A stretch of DNA of 17,215 bases from Allopontixanthobacter sp041552775 (GTDB lineage Bacteria; Pseudomonadota; Alphaproteobacteria; Sphingomonadales; Sphingomonadaceae), in the NCBI GenBank assembly GCA_041552775.1, contig JBFEKH010000041.1, positions 1 through 17,215 of the forward strand, given 5' to 3'. The notes beneath the pieces are model-generated. The model was not told where the DNA came from, made no database searches, and saw only the letters and a list, made by a program, of their open reading frames with translations. Shown in pieces: positions 7,493 to 15,119 of this stretch; within the stretch, counting starts at the first letter, position 1; each line of letters begins with the position of its first letter. The translations under genes and the position numbers were made by a program.

Positions 7493-8614
7493 ATGGCTGG
7501 CAAGAACCCATGGGGCGGAAATAAGGGCGACGGGGGTTCCGATGGTGGCTCCGGCGACGATGGCGGCAAGGATGGCGGCGGCAAGGATTCCGGCGGCAAA
7601 TCAGGTGGTCCGCGCAACCCGTGGCTGCCATCGGGCAGCGATGACGGGCGCCGTTCTGCCAAGATCGAAGATATTTTCAAGAACCGCGGTCCGGAAGGAC
7701 CACGCCGGATTGGTGGCGGCGGTGGTCCGCCCAATTTCCGCATGCCGCAGCGGCCCGGCGGAAAAAGCTGGGCCCCGGTCATCGTGTTATTTGTCGTGAT
7801 CGCATGGCTGGCCATGACTTCGGTGCATTTCGTGCAGCCGAAAGAACAAGGCATCGTCACCACCTTCGGAAAATATTCGCGCACGCTACAGCCGGGTACG
7901 GGCCTGACCCTGCCCTGGCCGTTCCAGAATGTCGAAGTGGAACAAGTCAGCACCATCCGGGTCAACAAGATACCCGAAGGCGGCGAACAGAAACTGATCC
8001 TGACAGGTGACCAGAACCTGGTCGATCTGTCCTACCTCATCCGGTGGAACATCAAGGATTTGAAGCAATACCGGTTCCAGCTGGCAGATCCTGACAGGAC
8101 CGTGAAGGAAGTTGCCGAAGCTGCTATGCGCGCTTCTGTGGCCGAGCGTACGCTCGACGAAACATTCTCCGGCGCAGGCCGTGCGGAAATCGAAGAGCGC
8201 GTGCGCACGAGGATGCAGGCCATTCTCGACGCCTATCGTTCCGGTATTGCAGTACAAGGTGTTGAAATCGCCAAGACCGACCCGCCAGCCGAAGTAAACG
8301 AGGCGTTCAAGGACGTTACCGTTGCCGAGCAGGATGCCGATGCTGCGGTCAATACCGCACGCGGTACCGCGCAGCAGATCCTGGAGCGGGCGCAGGGTGA
8401 AACCATCGCTTTCGACAAGGTCTATGAACAATATCGCCAAGCGCCAGAAGTAACCAGGCGGCGGCTTTATTATGAAACGATGGAGCGGGTGCTGAGCCAG
8501 ACGGACAAGACAATCGTCGAATCCGGCGGAGTGCAGACCTATTTGCCTTTGCCGGAAATCCGCAAGCGCGCGCAAACGCCGCCAGCGGCACCAACCTCTA
8601 CGCAGGGACAGTAA
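7493..8614 (+). CDS. hflK: HflK, FtsH protease modulator subunit
   Basis: The 373-aa product has a Gly/Asp-rich N-terminus (about 8-40), one membrane helix (about 93-111, SWAPVIVLFVVIAWLAM) and a large periplasmic SPFH/band 7 domain opening with VQPKEQGIVTTFGKY. HflK and HflC form a membrane cage around the AAA+ protease FtsH and modulate its degradation of membrane proteins. The frame allows an ATG at 7451 (387 aa), but the extra 14 codons include ATA, TTG and AGG, unlike the neighbouring codon use, and no ribosome-binding site fits it. The N-terminus MAGKNPWGG also resembles other HflK starts. hflC follows after 3 nt, so the two are co-transcribed. Confidence 0.93.
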   Translation: MAGKNPWGGNKGDGGSDGGSGDDGGKDGGGKDSGGKSGGPRNPWLPSGSDDGRRSAKIEDIFKNRGPEGPRRIGGGGGPPNFRMPQRPGGKSWAPVIVLFVVIAWLAMTSVHFVQPKEQGIVTTFGKYSRTLQPGTGLTLPWPFQNVEVEQVSTIRVNKIPEGGEQKLILTGDQNLVDLSYLIRWNIKDLKQYRFQLADPDRTVKEVAEAAMRASVAERTLDETFSGAGRAEIEERVRTRMQAILDAYRSGIAVQGVEIAKTDPPAEVNEAFKDVTVAEQDADAAVNTARGTAQQILERAQGETIAFDKVYEQYRQAPEVTRRRLYYETMERVLSQTDKTIVESGGVQTYLPLPEIRKRAQTPPAAPTSTQGQ

Positions 8615-8617
8615 GCC

Positions 8618-9469
8618 ATGGAAAACATCTGGGAAAACCATAAGCTTTCGATCATGGCCGTGTTTGCGGCGATCATCGTGTTCTCGCTATCGGTTGTCAT
8701 CGTGCCTGAAGAACAGCAGGCAGTCGTCGTGCGAACGGGTGAACCCGTCCGGACCATCAACCGGTTCAAACCCGATCAGCCATATGGCGCGACCGGTGCC
8801 GGCATGGTCCTGAAAATTCCGCTGTTGGAACAGGTCCAGTTTGTCGACAAGCGCGTGCTGTCCATGGTGATGGAACGCGAACAGGTGCTGTCGAGCGATC
8901 AGCAGCGGTTGTTGGTCGATGCCTATGCCCGTTTCCGGATCATCGATCCGGTGCGCATGGTACAAACTGCCGGCACCACCGATGGCGTGCGCAACCAGCT
9001 AGAACCCATCCTGAACTCGGTACTGCGTCAGGAACTGGGCCGCCGTACCTTTGCCAATATGCTCACCGCAGAACGCGGCCAGGCGATGACGAACATCCGC
9101 AACAATCTGGACGTCCAGGCGCGCGAATATGGCGCGCAGGTGATCGACGTGCGGATCAAGCAAACCGATCTGCCCGATGGCACGCCGCTCGATTCGGCTT
9201 TCCGCCGGATGCGCACCGACCGCGAACGGGAAGCGCGCACCATCCGCGCACAGGGTGAACGTAACGCCCGCGTGATCCGTGCCGAAGCCGATGCAGAGGC
9301 CGCCCGCGTCTATGCGGACAGCTTTGGCAAGGACCCCGGCTTCTATGATTTCTACCGTGCGATGCAGAGCTACGACACGACCTTCGCCAAGGGTGAAGGC
9401 CAGGGCCAAAGCAACATCATCCTGTCGCCCGATAACGACTATCTGCGGCAGTTCCGTAACGGGCGGTAA
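8618..9469 (+). CDS. hflC: HflC, FtsH protease modulator subunit
   Basis: The 283-aa partner of HflK has one N-terminal membrane helix (about 12-30), then an SPFH domain (VPEEQQAVVVRTGEPV onward) and the charged helical region DREREARTIRAQGERNARVIRAE. Family landmarks include DARMKQ-type segments, here DVRIKQTDLPDG, and the C-terminal DFYRAMQSYDTTF block that is typical of HflC. It starts 3 nt after the hflK stop. It should sit in the inner membrane as part of the HflKC-FtsH complex. ftsH is not in the window. Confidence 0.95.
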   Translation: MENIWENHKLSIMAVFAAIIVFSLSVVIVPEEQQAVVVRTGEPVRTINRFKPDQPYGATGAGMVLKIPLLEQVQFVDKRVLSMVMEREQVLSSDQQRLLVDAYARFRIIDPVRMVQTAGTTDGVRNQLEPILNSVLRQELGRRTFANMLTAERGQAMTNIRNNLDVQAREYGAQVIDVRIKQTDLPDGTPLDSAFRRMRTDREREARTIRAQGERNARVIRAEADAEAARVYADSFGKDPGFYDFYRAMQSYDTTFAKGEGQGQSNIILSPDNDYLRQFRNGR

Positions 9470-9549
9470 TGCCATTGCCCAGACCTGACCGACTACAGTT
9501 GTCGTTCAATCAGTGTTCAGGGCTCAGGTGTCTAAATGCGAGAGACTCG

Positions 9550-9573
9550 GCCCGGGTGCAGTGCTGCCCGGGC
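9550..9573 (+). other. Hairpin in the leader of the Do-like protease gene
   Basis: GCCCGGG (9550-9556) and CCCGGGC (9567-9573) form a perfect 7-bp stem with a 10-nt loop, 30 nt upstream of the GTG start. It could attenuate hflKC read-through or protect the protease mRNA. No T-run follows, so it is not a standard terminator. Confidence 0.35.
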
Positions 9574-9602
9574 GCATAGATAATGAAGAGGAATTGACCC
9601 CA

Positions 9603-11135
9603 GTGCGATATGCTTACGGATTGACTTCAGCCCTGCTGGTCGGCGGCGCAGCGATTTCCCTGGTCACCGGTTTTCCTGCCGGTGCGCAAGTGGCACAGAA
9701 CGAAGGCCTGCAAATCGAACGCGCCGTGCCCCGTGCCGGTGCGCCCGAGAGTTTCGCTGACCTGACCGAGCAATTACAACCTGCGGTGGTCAATATCTCC
9801 ACCAAGCAGCGGATCGAAATTCAGCAAAACGCTAACCCGTTTGCCGGAACGCCGTTCGCGGATCTGTTCGGCCAGCGCGGCGCGCAGCAGCCACGTGCGC
9901 CGATTACCCGCGAAGCGCAGTCGCTCGGCTCCGGCTTCATCATTTCTCCCGATGGTTACGTGGTCACCAATAATCACGTCGTCAGCCCGCCTGAACAGTC
10001 AGGCGGAACGGTGGAGAAAATCACCATCACCATGCCGGACGGCGAGGAATATCCTGCCGAACTGATCGGCAACGATGCCGCATCCGATCTGGCGGTACTC
10101 AAGATCAAGCGCGACAAGCCCTTCCCCTTCGTCAAATTCGGCGATTCCAAGGTGGCCCGCGTTGGTGACTGGGTGATTGCCATTGGCAACCCCTTCGGCC
10201 TTGGCGGCACAGTGACCAGCGGGATCGTTTCGGCAGTCTACCGGAACACCGGCAGCGGCGCGTATGACCGCTATCTGCAAACCGATGCCAGCATCAACCG
10301 CGGGAATTCCGGCGGTCCTTTGTTTGACATGCGGGGCAATGTGATCGGCATCAACAATGCGATCTATTCGCCATCGGGCGGCAGCGTGGGGATTGGTTTC
10401 GCCATCCCTGCTGATATCGCGGCACCGATTATCGAACAGCTCAAATCCGGCAAGAAGATTGAGCGCGGCTATCTCGGCGTCAGCATCCAGCCGGTGAACC
10501 AGGACATTGCCGACGCGCTCGGCCTGCCCAAGAACCGGGGCGAAATTGTCCAGGTGGTACGCGACGATTCCCCAGCCAAGGCTGCGGGTATCGAACCCGG
10601 TGACATCGTGACCAAGGTCAACGGCAAGGAAATCACGCCAGACCAGTCGCTGTCCTTCCTGGTTGCCAATACCCCGCCGGGAACACGCATCCCGGTCGAA
10701 CTTTACCGCGACGGCGAACGGCGCACTGTCAGCCTGACAGTCGGACAATTCCCGAGCGATGAAGAACTGGCGCAGGAACAGACCTTCGATCCCGATGCGG
10801 AAACACCGATGCCGGGAAGCTCTGGCAGCGGCATGATCGAGCAATCGCTCGGCCTTCAGGTGATCGCCCTGACCAGCCAGATTGCCCAGCAGTTGGGCCT
10901 GCCTGCCAGTACCAGCGGCGTCGTGGTGGCAGCGGTCGACCCCAATTCCGACGCGGGCCGCAAGGGCCTCCAGCGCGGGGATGTGATCCTGTCCGCCAAT
11001 TACAAGGCGGTCGCAGCGCCGGCCGATCTGGAAAGGCTGGCCAAGGAAGCCAAGGACAGCGGCCGCGAAGCCCTGTTCCTGCGGTTCCAGCGGCGCGGCA
11101 ATCCGCCGGTCTACACCTCGGTACGGTTTCGCTGA
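9603..11135 (+). CDS. Do/DegP-like periplasmic serine protease with two PDZ domains
   Basis: The 510-aa HtrA-family protease carries a signal peptide (about 1-29, ending AGAQ). Its trypsin-like domain has the triad His125 (VTNNHVV), Asp162 (ASDLAVL) and Ser236 (GNSGGPLF). PDZ1 begins near 290 (RGYLGVSIQPV) and a second PDZ near 410-510, joined by an acidic linker. It degrades or chaperones misfolded proteins in the periplasm. I chose the GTG at 9603 because the signal peptide starts exactly there and GAGG lies 11 nt upstream. An ATG at 9513 would put 30 non-signal-like residues in front. It follows hflC by 133 nt, so it may be co-transcribed or have its own promoter. DegP and DegQ cannot be told apart here. 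Confidence 0.93.
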   Translation: MRYAYGLTSALLVGGAAISLVTGFPAGAQVAQNEGLQIERAVPRAGAPESFADLTEQLQPAVVNISTKQRIEIQQNANPFAGTPFADLFGQRGAQQPRAPITREAQSLGSGFIISPDGYVVTNNHVVSPPEQSGGTVEKITITMPDGEEYPAELIGNDAASDLAVLKIKRDKPFPFVKFGDSKVARVGDWVIAIGNPFGLGGTVTSGIVSAVYRNTGSGAYDRYLQTDASINRGNSGGPLFDMRGNVIGINNAIYSPSGGSVGIGFAIPADIAAPIIEQLKSGKKIERGYLGVSIQPVNQDIADALGLPKNRGEIVQVVRDDSPAKAAGIEPGDIVTKVNGKEITPDQSLSFLVANTPPGTRIPVELYRDGERRTVSLTVGQFPSDEELAQEQTFDPDAETPMPGSSGSGMIEQSLGLQVIALTSQIAQQLGLPASTSGVVVAAVDPNSDAGRKGLQRGDVILSANYKAVAAPADLERLAKEAKDSGREALFLRFQRRGNPPVYTSVRFR

Positions 11136-11171
11136 TCCGCATGGGCTAACCCCCGGACACTAGCCACATTG

Positions 11172-11207
11172 AAAAGGCCCCGGCGGACATTCCGCGCGGG
11201 GCCTTTT
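11172..11207. terminator. Strong, probably bidirectional rho-independent terminator
   Basis: A perfect 11-bp stem, AAAAGGCCCCG (11172-11182) with CGGGGCCTTTT (11197-11207), has an inner GCGG/CCGC helix (11183-11186 with 11192-11195). It ends in TTTTCTTT on the plus strand and AAAA opens it, giving a T-run on the minus strand as well. It lies between the convergent protease and PBP1A genes and should stop both. Confidence 0.9.
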
Positions 11208-11252
11208 CTTTGCCTGCTGTCGCCGACGCCCTTGGGCAGAAGGCAGGGTGAA

Positions 11253-13403
11253 TTAGTTCGGCGGAGGAACCGGTGACTGACCGGGCTGCACGGGCCGGCG
11301 CGGCGCGGCCGGCTGCAGCTGGCGGGTCTGGCCCGCCCCCTGCCCCGTGGCCCGTCTCAGGAAATCATCGCTCGCAGCTTGCGGCGCGCCATCGGCGGGC
11401 GGGGCAGGTTCGAGTTCCTGACGTCCCCCATCAGGGCGCCGCGGCTGGATGGCCGGATTGCCCTCGCCTTCAACCGGGAACGGCAGCGAGCCAGGATCTT
11501 GCGTGGTCCTGCCCGGCTCGATCAGGTTGCCCTGGTCGTCGACGTAATAATAGTCCTCCGGGTCGCCGTAATAATATTCGTCATCTGGTTCCAATTGCCA
11601 TTCGGGCAGCTTCAATTCGGTATCGAATTTGGTCACTGGCCGGTCTTTCACCGCATAGCGCATGAAGGCCGCAAAGGCCTGCGCCGGGGCGCGCCCACCC
11701 TGCAATCCGGCCACAGCCCTGGCATCATCGCGGCCCATCCACACACCGGTGGTGATCCCGCTGGAGAAACCGACGAACCAGCCATCCTTGTTCGAACTGG
11801 TGGTGCCGGTCTTGCCCGCAACTGGGCGGCCAATCTGCGCTGCCCGGCCGGTCCCGGTGTTGACCGCCGTTTGCAGCAGATCGGTGATCCCGGCGGCGAC
11901 ATAGTCCGGCACCAACTGCGTCCGGCGCGCGGCCTCGTGCTGGTACAACACCTCGCCTTCGCCGGTGGTCACCTTCACGATACCGTACGGTTCGACCGAA
12001 GCGCCGCGTTCCGAGACGGCGGCAAAGGCGCGGGTCATGTCGATCAGGCGGACTTCCGAACTGCCCAGCACCATCGAAGGATAGGTGGAGATCGGAGTGG
12101 TAATGCCGAAGCGGCGGGCCATCGAAGCCACGGTGCCGAAGCCCACTTCGTTACCCAATTGCGCGGCCACGGTGTTCTTGGAATAGGCGAAGGCACTGCG
12201 CACATCCATTTCGCCGGCATAGGACCCGCCCGAATTGCGCGGGCTCCAGCCGTCGATCGTGACCGGCACATCCTTGACCCGGTCTTCCGGGGTATAGCCC
12301 GCTTCCAGCGCCGCCAGATAGACGAACAGCTTGAAGGCAGAACCCGGCTGGCGCAGCGCATCGGTAGCACGGTTGTAACTGGTGGAAACGTAATCGGTCC
12401 CGCCAACCATCGCCAGGATTGCCCCATCACGGTCCAGGCTGACCAGCGCGCCCTGCGTGTTGCCCGGTACATTGGCCTTGATCGCCGCGGTGCCCGCCTG
12501 CTGCATCCCGATGTCGATCGTGGTCCAGACCTCGATCGGTTCAAAGGTTTCCGGCAAAAGCAGATCGAGCTGCGGCAGTGCCCAATCGGTGAAGTAGCGG
12601 ACCGAGTTCTGCGCCTTGTCTTCCTGCAGCTTGACCGCGGAAAGATCGACATTGGCTTCGCTCGCAGAAATCCGTCCCTGCTCTCGCATTAACGACAAGA
12701 CCACATTGGCACGGCTGACGGCGGCCTGCACATCGGCAGTCGGCGAATAGCGCGATGGAGCCTTGACCAAGCCCGCAATAATCGCTGCTTCGGCTGTGCT
12801 CAATTCGGTTGCCGGATGGCTGAAGAACTTTCGGCTGGCGCTGTCGACGCCGTAGGCTCCGCCGCCAAAATAGACCTTGTTGAGATACAGCTCAAGGATC
12901 TGTTCTTTCGAGAATTTCGATTCCATCGCCATCGCCAGCACCGCTTCACGCAGTTTGCGGTCGATTGTGCGATTGGAATTCAGGAAGATATTGCGCGCCA
13001 ATTGCTGGGTGATGGTGGAGGTCGCGCCAAACCGCTTGGTCCCGGTTGCCCAGACATAGGTAGCGCGGGCCAGGCCGATCGGATCGACGCCGAAATGCGA
13101 ACGGAAGCGGCGATCTTCCACCGCGACCATGGCTTCTTTCATGACTTCGGGAATTTCGCTGCTGTCCAGCCATTTGCCGAAGCTGGGGCCCAATTCCGCG
13201 ATTTGGGTGCCGTCGCGTGCGCGCACCACGATGGTCTGCGCGTTCTGCGTGGCCTTCAATTCGCCGTAACTGGGCAGCGAGCGGGCGGCAAAGGCAACCG
13301 CGAGGCCGAGGAAGACAACACCCAACAGCGCCAGGCTGACACCGGTGATCAGGGCGCGCCGGAACCAGCGTGCGAACCAGCCGCGCTCCTTTTTCACCGG
13401 CAT
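11253..13403 (-). CDS. Class A penicillin-binding protein (PBP1A type)
   Basis: The 716-aa bifunctional enzyme polymerises and cross-links peptidoglycan. It has a basic N-terminus, one membrane helix (about 17-40), a GT51 glycosyltransferase domain with EDRRF (Glu96) and TITQQLARN, and a transpeptidase domain with the acyl-serine motif SAFK (Ser355), SKN (408-410) and KTG (531-533). The tail after about 590 is unusual: an acidic tyrosine cluster (DDEYYYGDPEDYYYVDD, 607-623), then Pro/Gln/Ala-rich sequence to the end. The ATG at 13403 has GGAG 8 nt upstream and was preferred. An ATG at 13454 would give 733 aa with an Arg-rich start and a poorer ribosome-binding site. It is convergent with the Do-like protease gene. 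The usual name would be mrcA/ponA. Confidence 0.93.
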   Translation of the reverse strand: MPVKKERGWFARWFRRALITGVSLALLGVVFLGLAVAFAARSLPSYGELKATQNAQTIVVRARDGTQIAELGPSFGKWLDSSEIPEVMKEAMVAVEDRRFRSHFGVDPIGLARATYVWATGTKRFGATSTITQQLARNIFLNSNRTIDRKLREAVLAMAMESKFSKEQILELYLNKVYFGGGAYGVDSASRKFFSHPATELSTAEAAIIAGLVKAPSRYSPTADVQAAVSRANVVLSLMREQGRISASEANVDLSAVKLQEDKAQNSVRYFTDWALPQLDLLLPETFEPIEVWTTIDIGMQQAGTAAIKANVPGNTQGALVSLDRDGAILAMVGGTDYVSTSYNRATDALRQPGSAFKLFVYLAALEAGYTPEDRVKDVPVTIDGWSPRNSGGSYAGEMDVRSAFAYSKNTVAAQLGNEVGFGTVASMARRFGITTPISTYPSMVLGSSEVRLIDMTRAFAAVSERGASVEPYGIVKVTTGEGEVLYQHEAARRTQLVPDYVAAGITDLLQTAVNTGTGRAAQIGRPVAGKTGTTSSNKDGWFVGFSSGITTGVWMGRDDARAVAGLQGGRAPAQAFAAFMRYAVKDRPVTKFDTELKLPEWQLEPDDEYYYGDPEDYYYVDDQGNLIEPGRTTQDPGSLPFPVEGEGNPAIQPRRPDGGRQELEPAPPADGAPQAASDDFLRRATGQGAGQTRQLQPAAPRRPVQPGQSPVPPPN

Positions 13404-13552
13404 TTCAGGCGCTCCCCGTTTGTGAAAACGCCGCCGACTTCCCCGCCTTGCCATTGATTGCGCTTACCCTTTTCACACTCGGCCGTGCGCATGTGACACG
13501 CGGGAGCCTAATTCAATATCAGACTGCATAGGCCAGTTGTAACCCCGCGTGA

Positions 13553-13573
13553 ACGGGCAATTGATGAGCCCGT
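13553..13573. other. Small inverted repeat between PBP1A and msrB
   Basis: ACGGGC (13553-13558) and GCCCGT (13568-13573) form a 6-bp stem with a 9-nt loop, 50-70 nt downstream of the msrB stop. It could be a weak msrB terminator, but no T-run follows on the minus strand. I see nothing else convincing in this 219-bp gap, which must also hold the PBP1A promoter. Confidence 0.25.
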
Positions 13574-13622
13574 GTTTGCGGCGGTTTCGGTTCTTTTTAT
13601 GGTGCGAGTTGAAAGTGCGCGA

Positions 13623-14027
13623 TCAGCCGTCATCATCCGGTACAAATTCCAGCGATGCGCTGTTCATGCAGTAGCGGGTGCCTTCGGGTGACGGTCCATC
13701 GGGAAAGATATGGCCCAGATGGCCTTCGCAGCGGCTGCATTTGGCTTCGGTACGGATCATCCCGAGTGAGACATCGCGCTCTTCCTCGACCGCATCGGGG
13801 CCTGCTGGGACAGTGAAGCTGGGCCAGCCCGATCCGCTGTCATATTTCGCATCGCTGGTGAACAGCAATTGGCCGCATGCTGCGCAGTGATATTCACCCG
13901 CTGCCTTGTTCTTCTCCAGCACGCCGGTAAAGGCCCGCTCCGTCCCGGCCTCGCGCAGCACATGATATTGCTCCGGCGTCAGCTTTTCGCGCCATTCAGC
14001 ATCGGTCAGTTCGAGTTTATCGGGCAT
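13623..14027 (-). CDS. msrB: Peptide-methionine (R)-S-oxide reductase
   Basis: The 134-aa MsrB reduces the R-epimer of methionine sulfoxide in oxidised proteins, using thioredoxin. All family marks are present: zinc-site pairs CAAC (Cys48/Cys51) and CSRC (Cys97/Cys100), GWPSF (67-71), GHLGHIF (102-108) and the catalytic Cys120 in RYCMNSASL. No signal peptide is visible, so it is cytoplasmic. The ATG at 14027 has AGGAG 8 nt upstream. The frame continues upstream to 14207, but that part runs through the repeat element and is not family-like. The start codon and Shine-Dalgarno sequence lie in a perfect palindrome, which may control translation. Confidence 0.96.
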   Translation of the reverse strand: MPDKLELTDAEWREKLTPEQYHVLREAGTERAFTGVLEKNKAAGEYHCAACGQLLFTSDAKYDSGSGWPSFTVPAGPDAVEEERDVSLGMIRTEAKCSRCEGHLGHIFPDGPSPEGTRYCMNSASLEFVPDDDG

Positions 14028-14058
14028 CTTATATCTCCTGCAAAGGAGATATAAGATG
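14025..14058. promoter_or_regulatory. Perfect 15-bp palindrome holding the msrB ribosome-binding site and start
   Basis: The arms are CATCTTATATCTCCT (14025-14039) and AGGAGATATAAGATG (14044-14058) around a 4-nt loop. On the minus strand the 3' arm is the msrB Shine-Dalgarno sequence AGGAG, its spacer and ATG. On the plus strand the mirror arm supplies an identical AGGAG, spacer and ATG. If the msrB transcript begins upstream of 14058, the RNA would fold and hide the ribosome-binding site. The inverted repeat is seen directly; regulation is inferred. Confidence 0.75.
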
Positions 14059-14060
14059 CT

Positions 14061-14320
14061 TTTGTTTAACCTCAAGCGCTGGGCCACGTTTGCTTTCTCT
14101 CGCGGCCAGTTCGCTGCGCGAACGCCTCCGAGGGGCGGCCTGAACGGCCGGCCCGCAGTCGCGCTTGCGGTCCGCTGGTCGCTGACCGGACCTTTCCAGG
14201 CTATCAAAGATGCGCCCGATCATGGTTGCGGCAGAAAGCGTGCGACTGCAGGCCGCGCGTTTAGCGCGGTAGCCTAAGGGGCCGAATGGCCCCGCCGGCG
14301 CTTGAGGCTAAATCAACAAA
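14061..14320. repeat. MITE-like repeat element, copy B, with inverted ends
   Basis: This accounts for most of the 340-bp gap between msrB and the GST-fold gene. The left end (TTTGTT-TAA-CCTCAAGCGC, 14061-14079) and the inverted right end (GCGCTTGAGG-CTAAATC-AACAAA, 14298-14320) share CCTCAAGCGC and TTTGTT. Inside are GTTCGC/GCGAAC (14109-14123) and GGGGCC/GGCCCC (14278-14293). The right end, 14256-14308, matches copy A at 1490-1542 in opposite orientation. No transposase is encoded, so it would be non-autonomous. A 73-codon frame (14056-14277) runs through it from the mirror ATG of the palindrome; it has no recognisable domain and is probably not a gene. Confidence 0.65.
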
Positions 14321-14367
14321 CTCCCGCGCCCCATGCCTATGGCGTAGAGCGACATCAGCACAAGAAA

Positions 14368-15051
14368 TTACCCATCAATGTCCGCATAATGCGCGGGCGG
14401 CTGGATCACTTCCATCCGTTCGGACAACAAGGGCCGGAAGCTGGGGCGGCTCTTGAACACTGCATACCAGCCGCGGGTCTGTTCGTGGCCGGTCCAGTCA
14501 ATGCCGCCGAGATAATCCGCCACGGAAATCTGTGCAGCAGCGGTCAAATCAGCCAGGCTCATGGTCGAACCCGCCAGCCATGGGCGGGTGTCGATCAGGT
14601 AATCGATGTAATCGAGATGCCCGTGCGCCATTTTCATCGCTTCGCGGATTGCTCGGCTATCGGGCGGTTGCCGGTTGACGAGCCGCTTGCGCATCTTCTC
14701 GTTCAGCAGTGGTGCGGTGACATCGTGATAGAAATTTTCATCGAACAGCGCGACCAGTCGGCGAATTTCAGCCCGGCCCGTGACCGTGCCGTTGATCATC
14801 GGCATTTTTTCGACGGTCTCTTCGAAATATTCGCAGATCGCGCGGCTGTCGCTCAGGACGATATTCTTTTCCGGATCGTGCAGTACCGGGGTGCGCCCCG
14901 CCGGATTGAGCGACAGAAATTCGTCGTTTTCTTCCCACGGATTTTCGCGCCACAGGTCGTAGCCAATGCCTTTTTCGCTCATCAGCAAGCGAACCTTGCG
15001 GCTGAACGGGCACAGCGGAAATTGATGGAGACGCCACATGGCGCCGCTCAT
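14368..15051 (-). CDS. GST-fold protein, possibly the cell-division factor FzlA
   Basis: The 227-aa product has an N-terminal thioredoxin-like GST domain (FPLCPFSRKVRLL, 11-23; LNPAGRTPVL, 48-57; LSDSRAICEYFEE, 66-78) and an all-helical C-terminal domain with ADLTAAAQISVADYLGG (167-183). It ends in PPAHYADIDG. The CPFSRKVR start, NPWE at 37-40 and the acidic tail after HYAD recall FzlA, the GST-like FtsZ-binding protein that is needed for constriction in Caulobacter. I recall this only from family knowledge and could not align it. An ordinary glutathione transferase remains possible. Start codons at 15051 and 15039 are both plausible, neither with a strong ribosome-binding site. Its neighbours do not decide the role. 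Confidence 0.85.
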   Translation of the reverse strand: MSGAMWRLHQFPLCPFSRKVRLLMSEKGIGYDLWRENPWEENDEFLSLNPAGRTPVLHDPEKNIVLSDSRAICEYFEETVEKMPMINGTVTGRAEIRRLVALFDENFYHDVTAPLLNEKMRKRLVNRQPPDSRAIREAMKMAHGHLDYIDYLIDTRPWLAGSTMSLADLTAAAQISVADYLGGIDWTGHEQTRGWYAVFKSRPSFRPLLSERMEVIQPPAHYADIDG

Positions 15052-15119
15052 GCCGCAAGGCGCGGCCAGCGTCCACTAGAAGGCGGCGGCGCGGCGCAAT
15101 AATTGTGGGAAATTCAGCG

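Noticed and set aside
9999..10844. A 281-codon minus-strand frame inside the Do-like protease gene
   Set aside because: It lies wholly within the protease catalytic and PDZ1 coding sequence and has no protein-like motif.
11379..12692. A 437-codon plus-strand frame inside the PBP1A gene
   Set aside because: Antisense shadow of a gene with all catalytic motifs; composition is rich in Arg, Gly and His without domains.
1256..14308. Composite transposon bounded by the two inverted repeat copies
   Set aside because: The interval holds housekeeping genes, no transposase or integrase is present, and the shared part is only about 53 bp, so the copies look like independent dispersed repeats.
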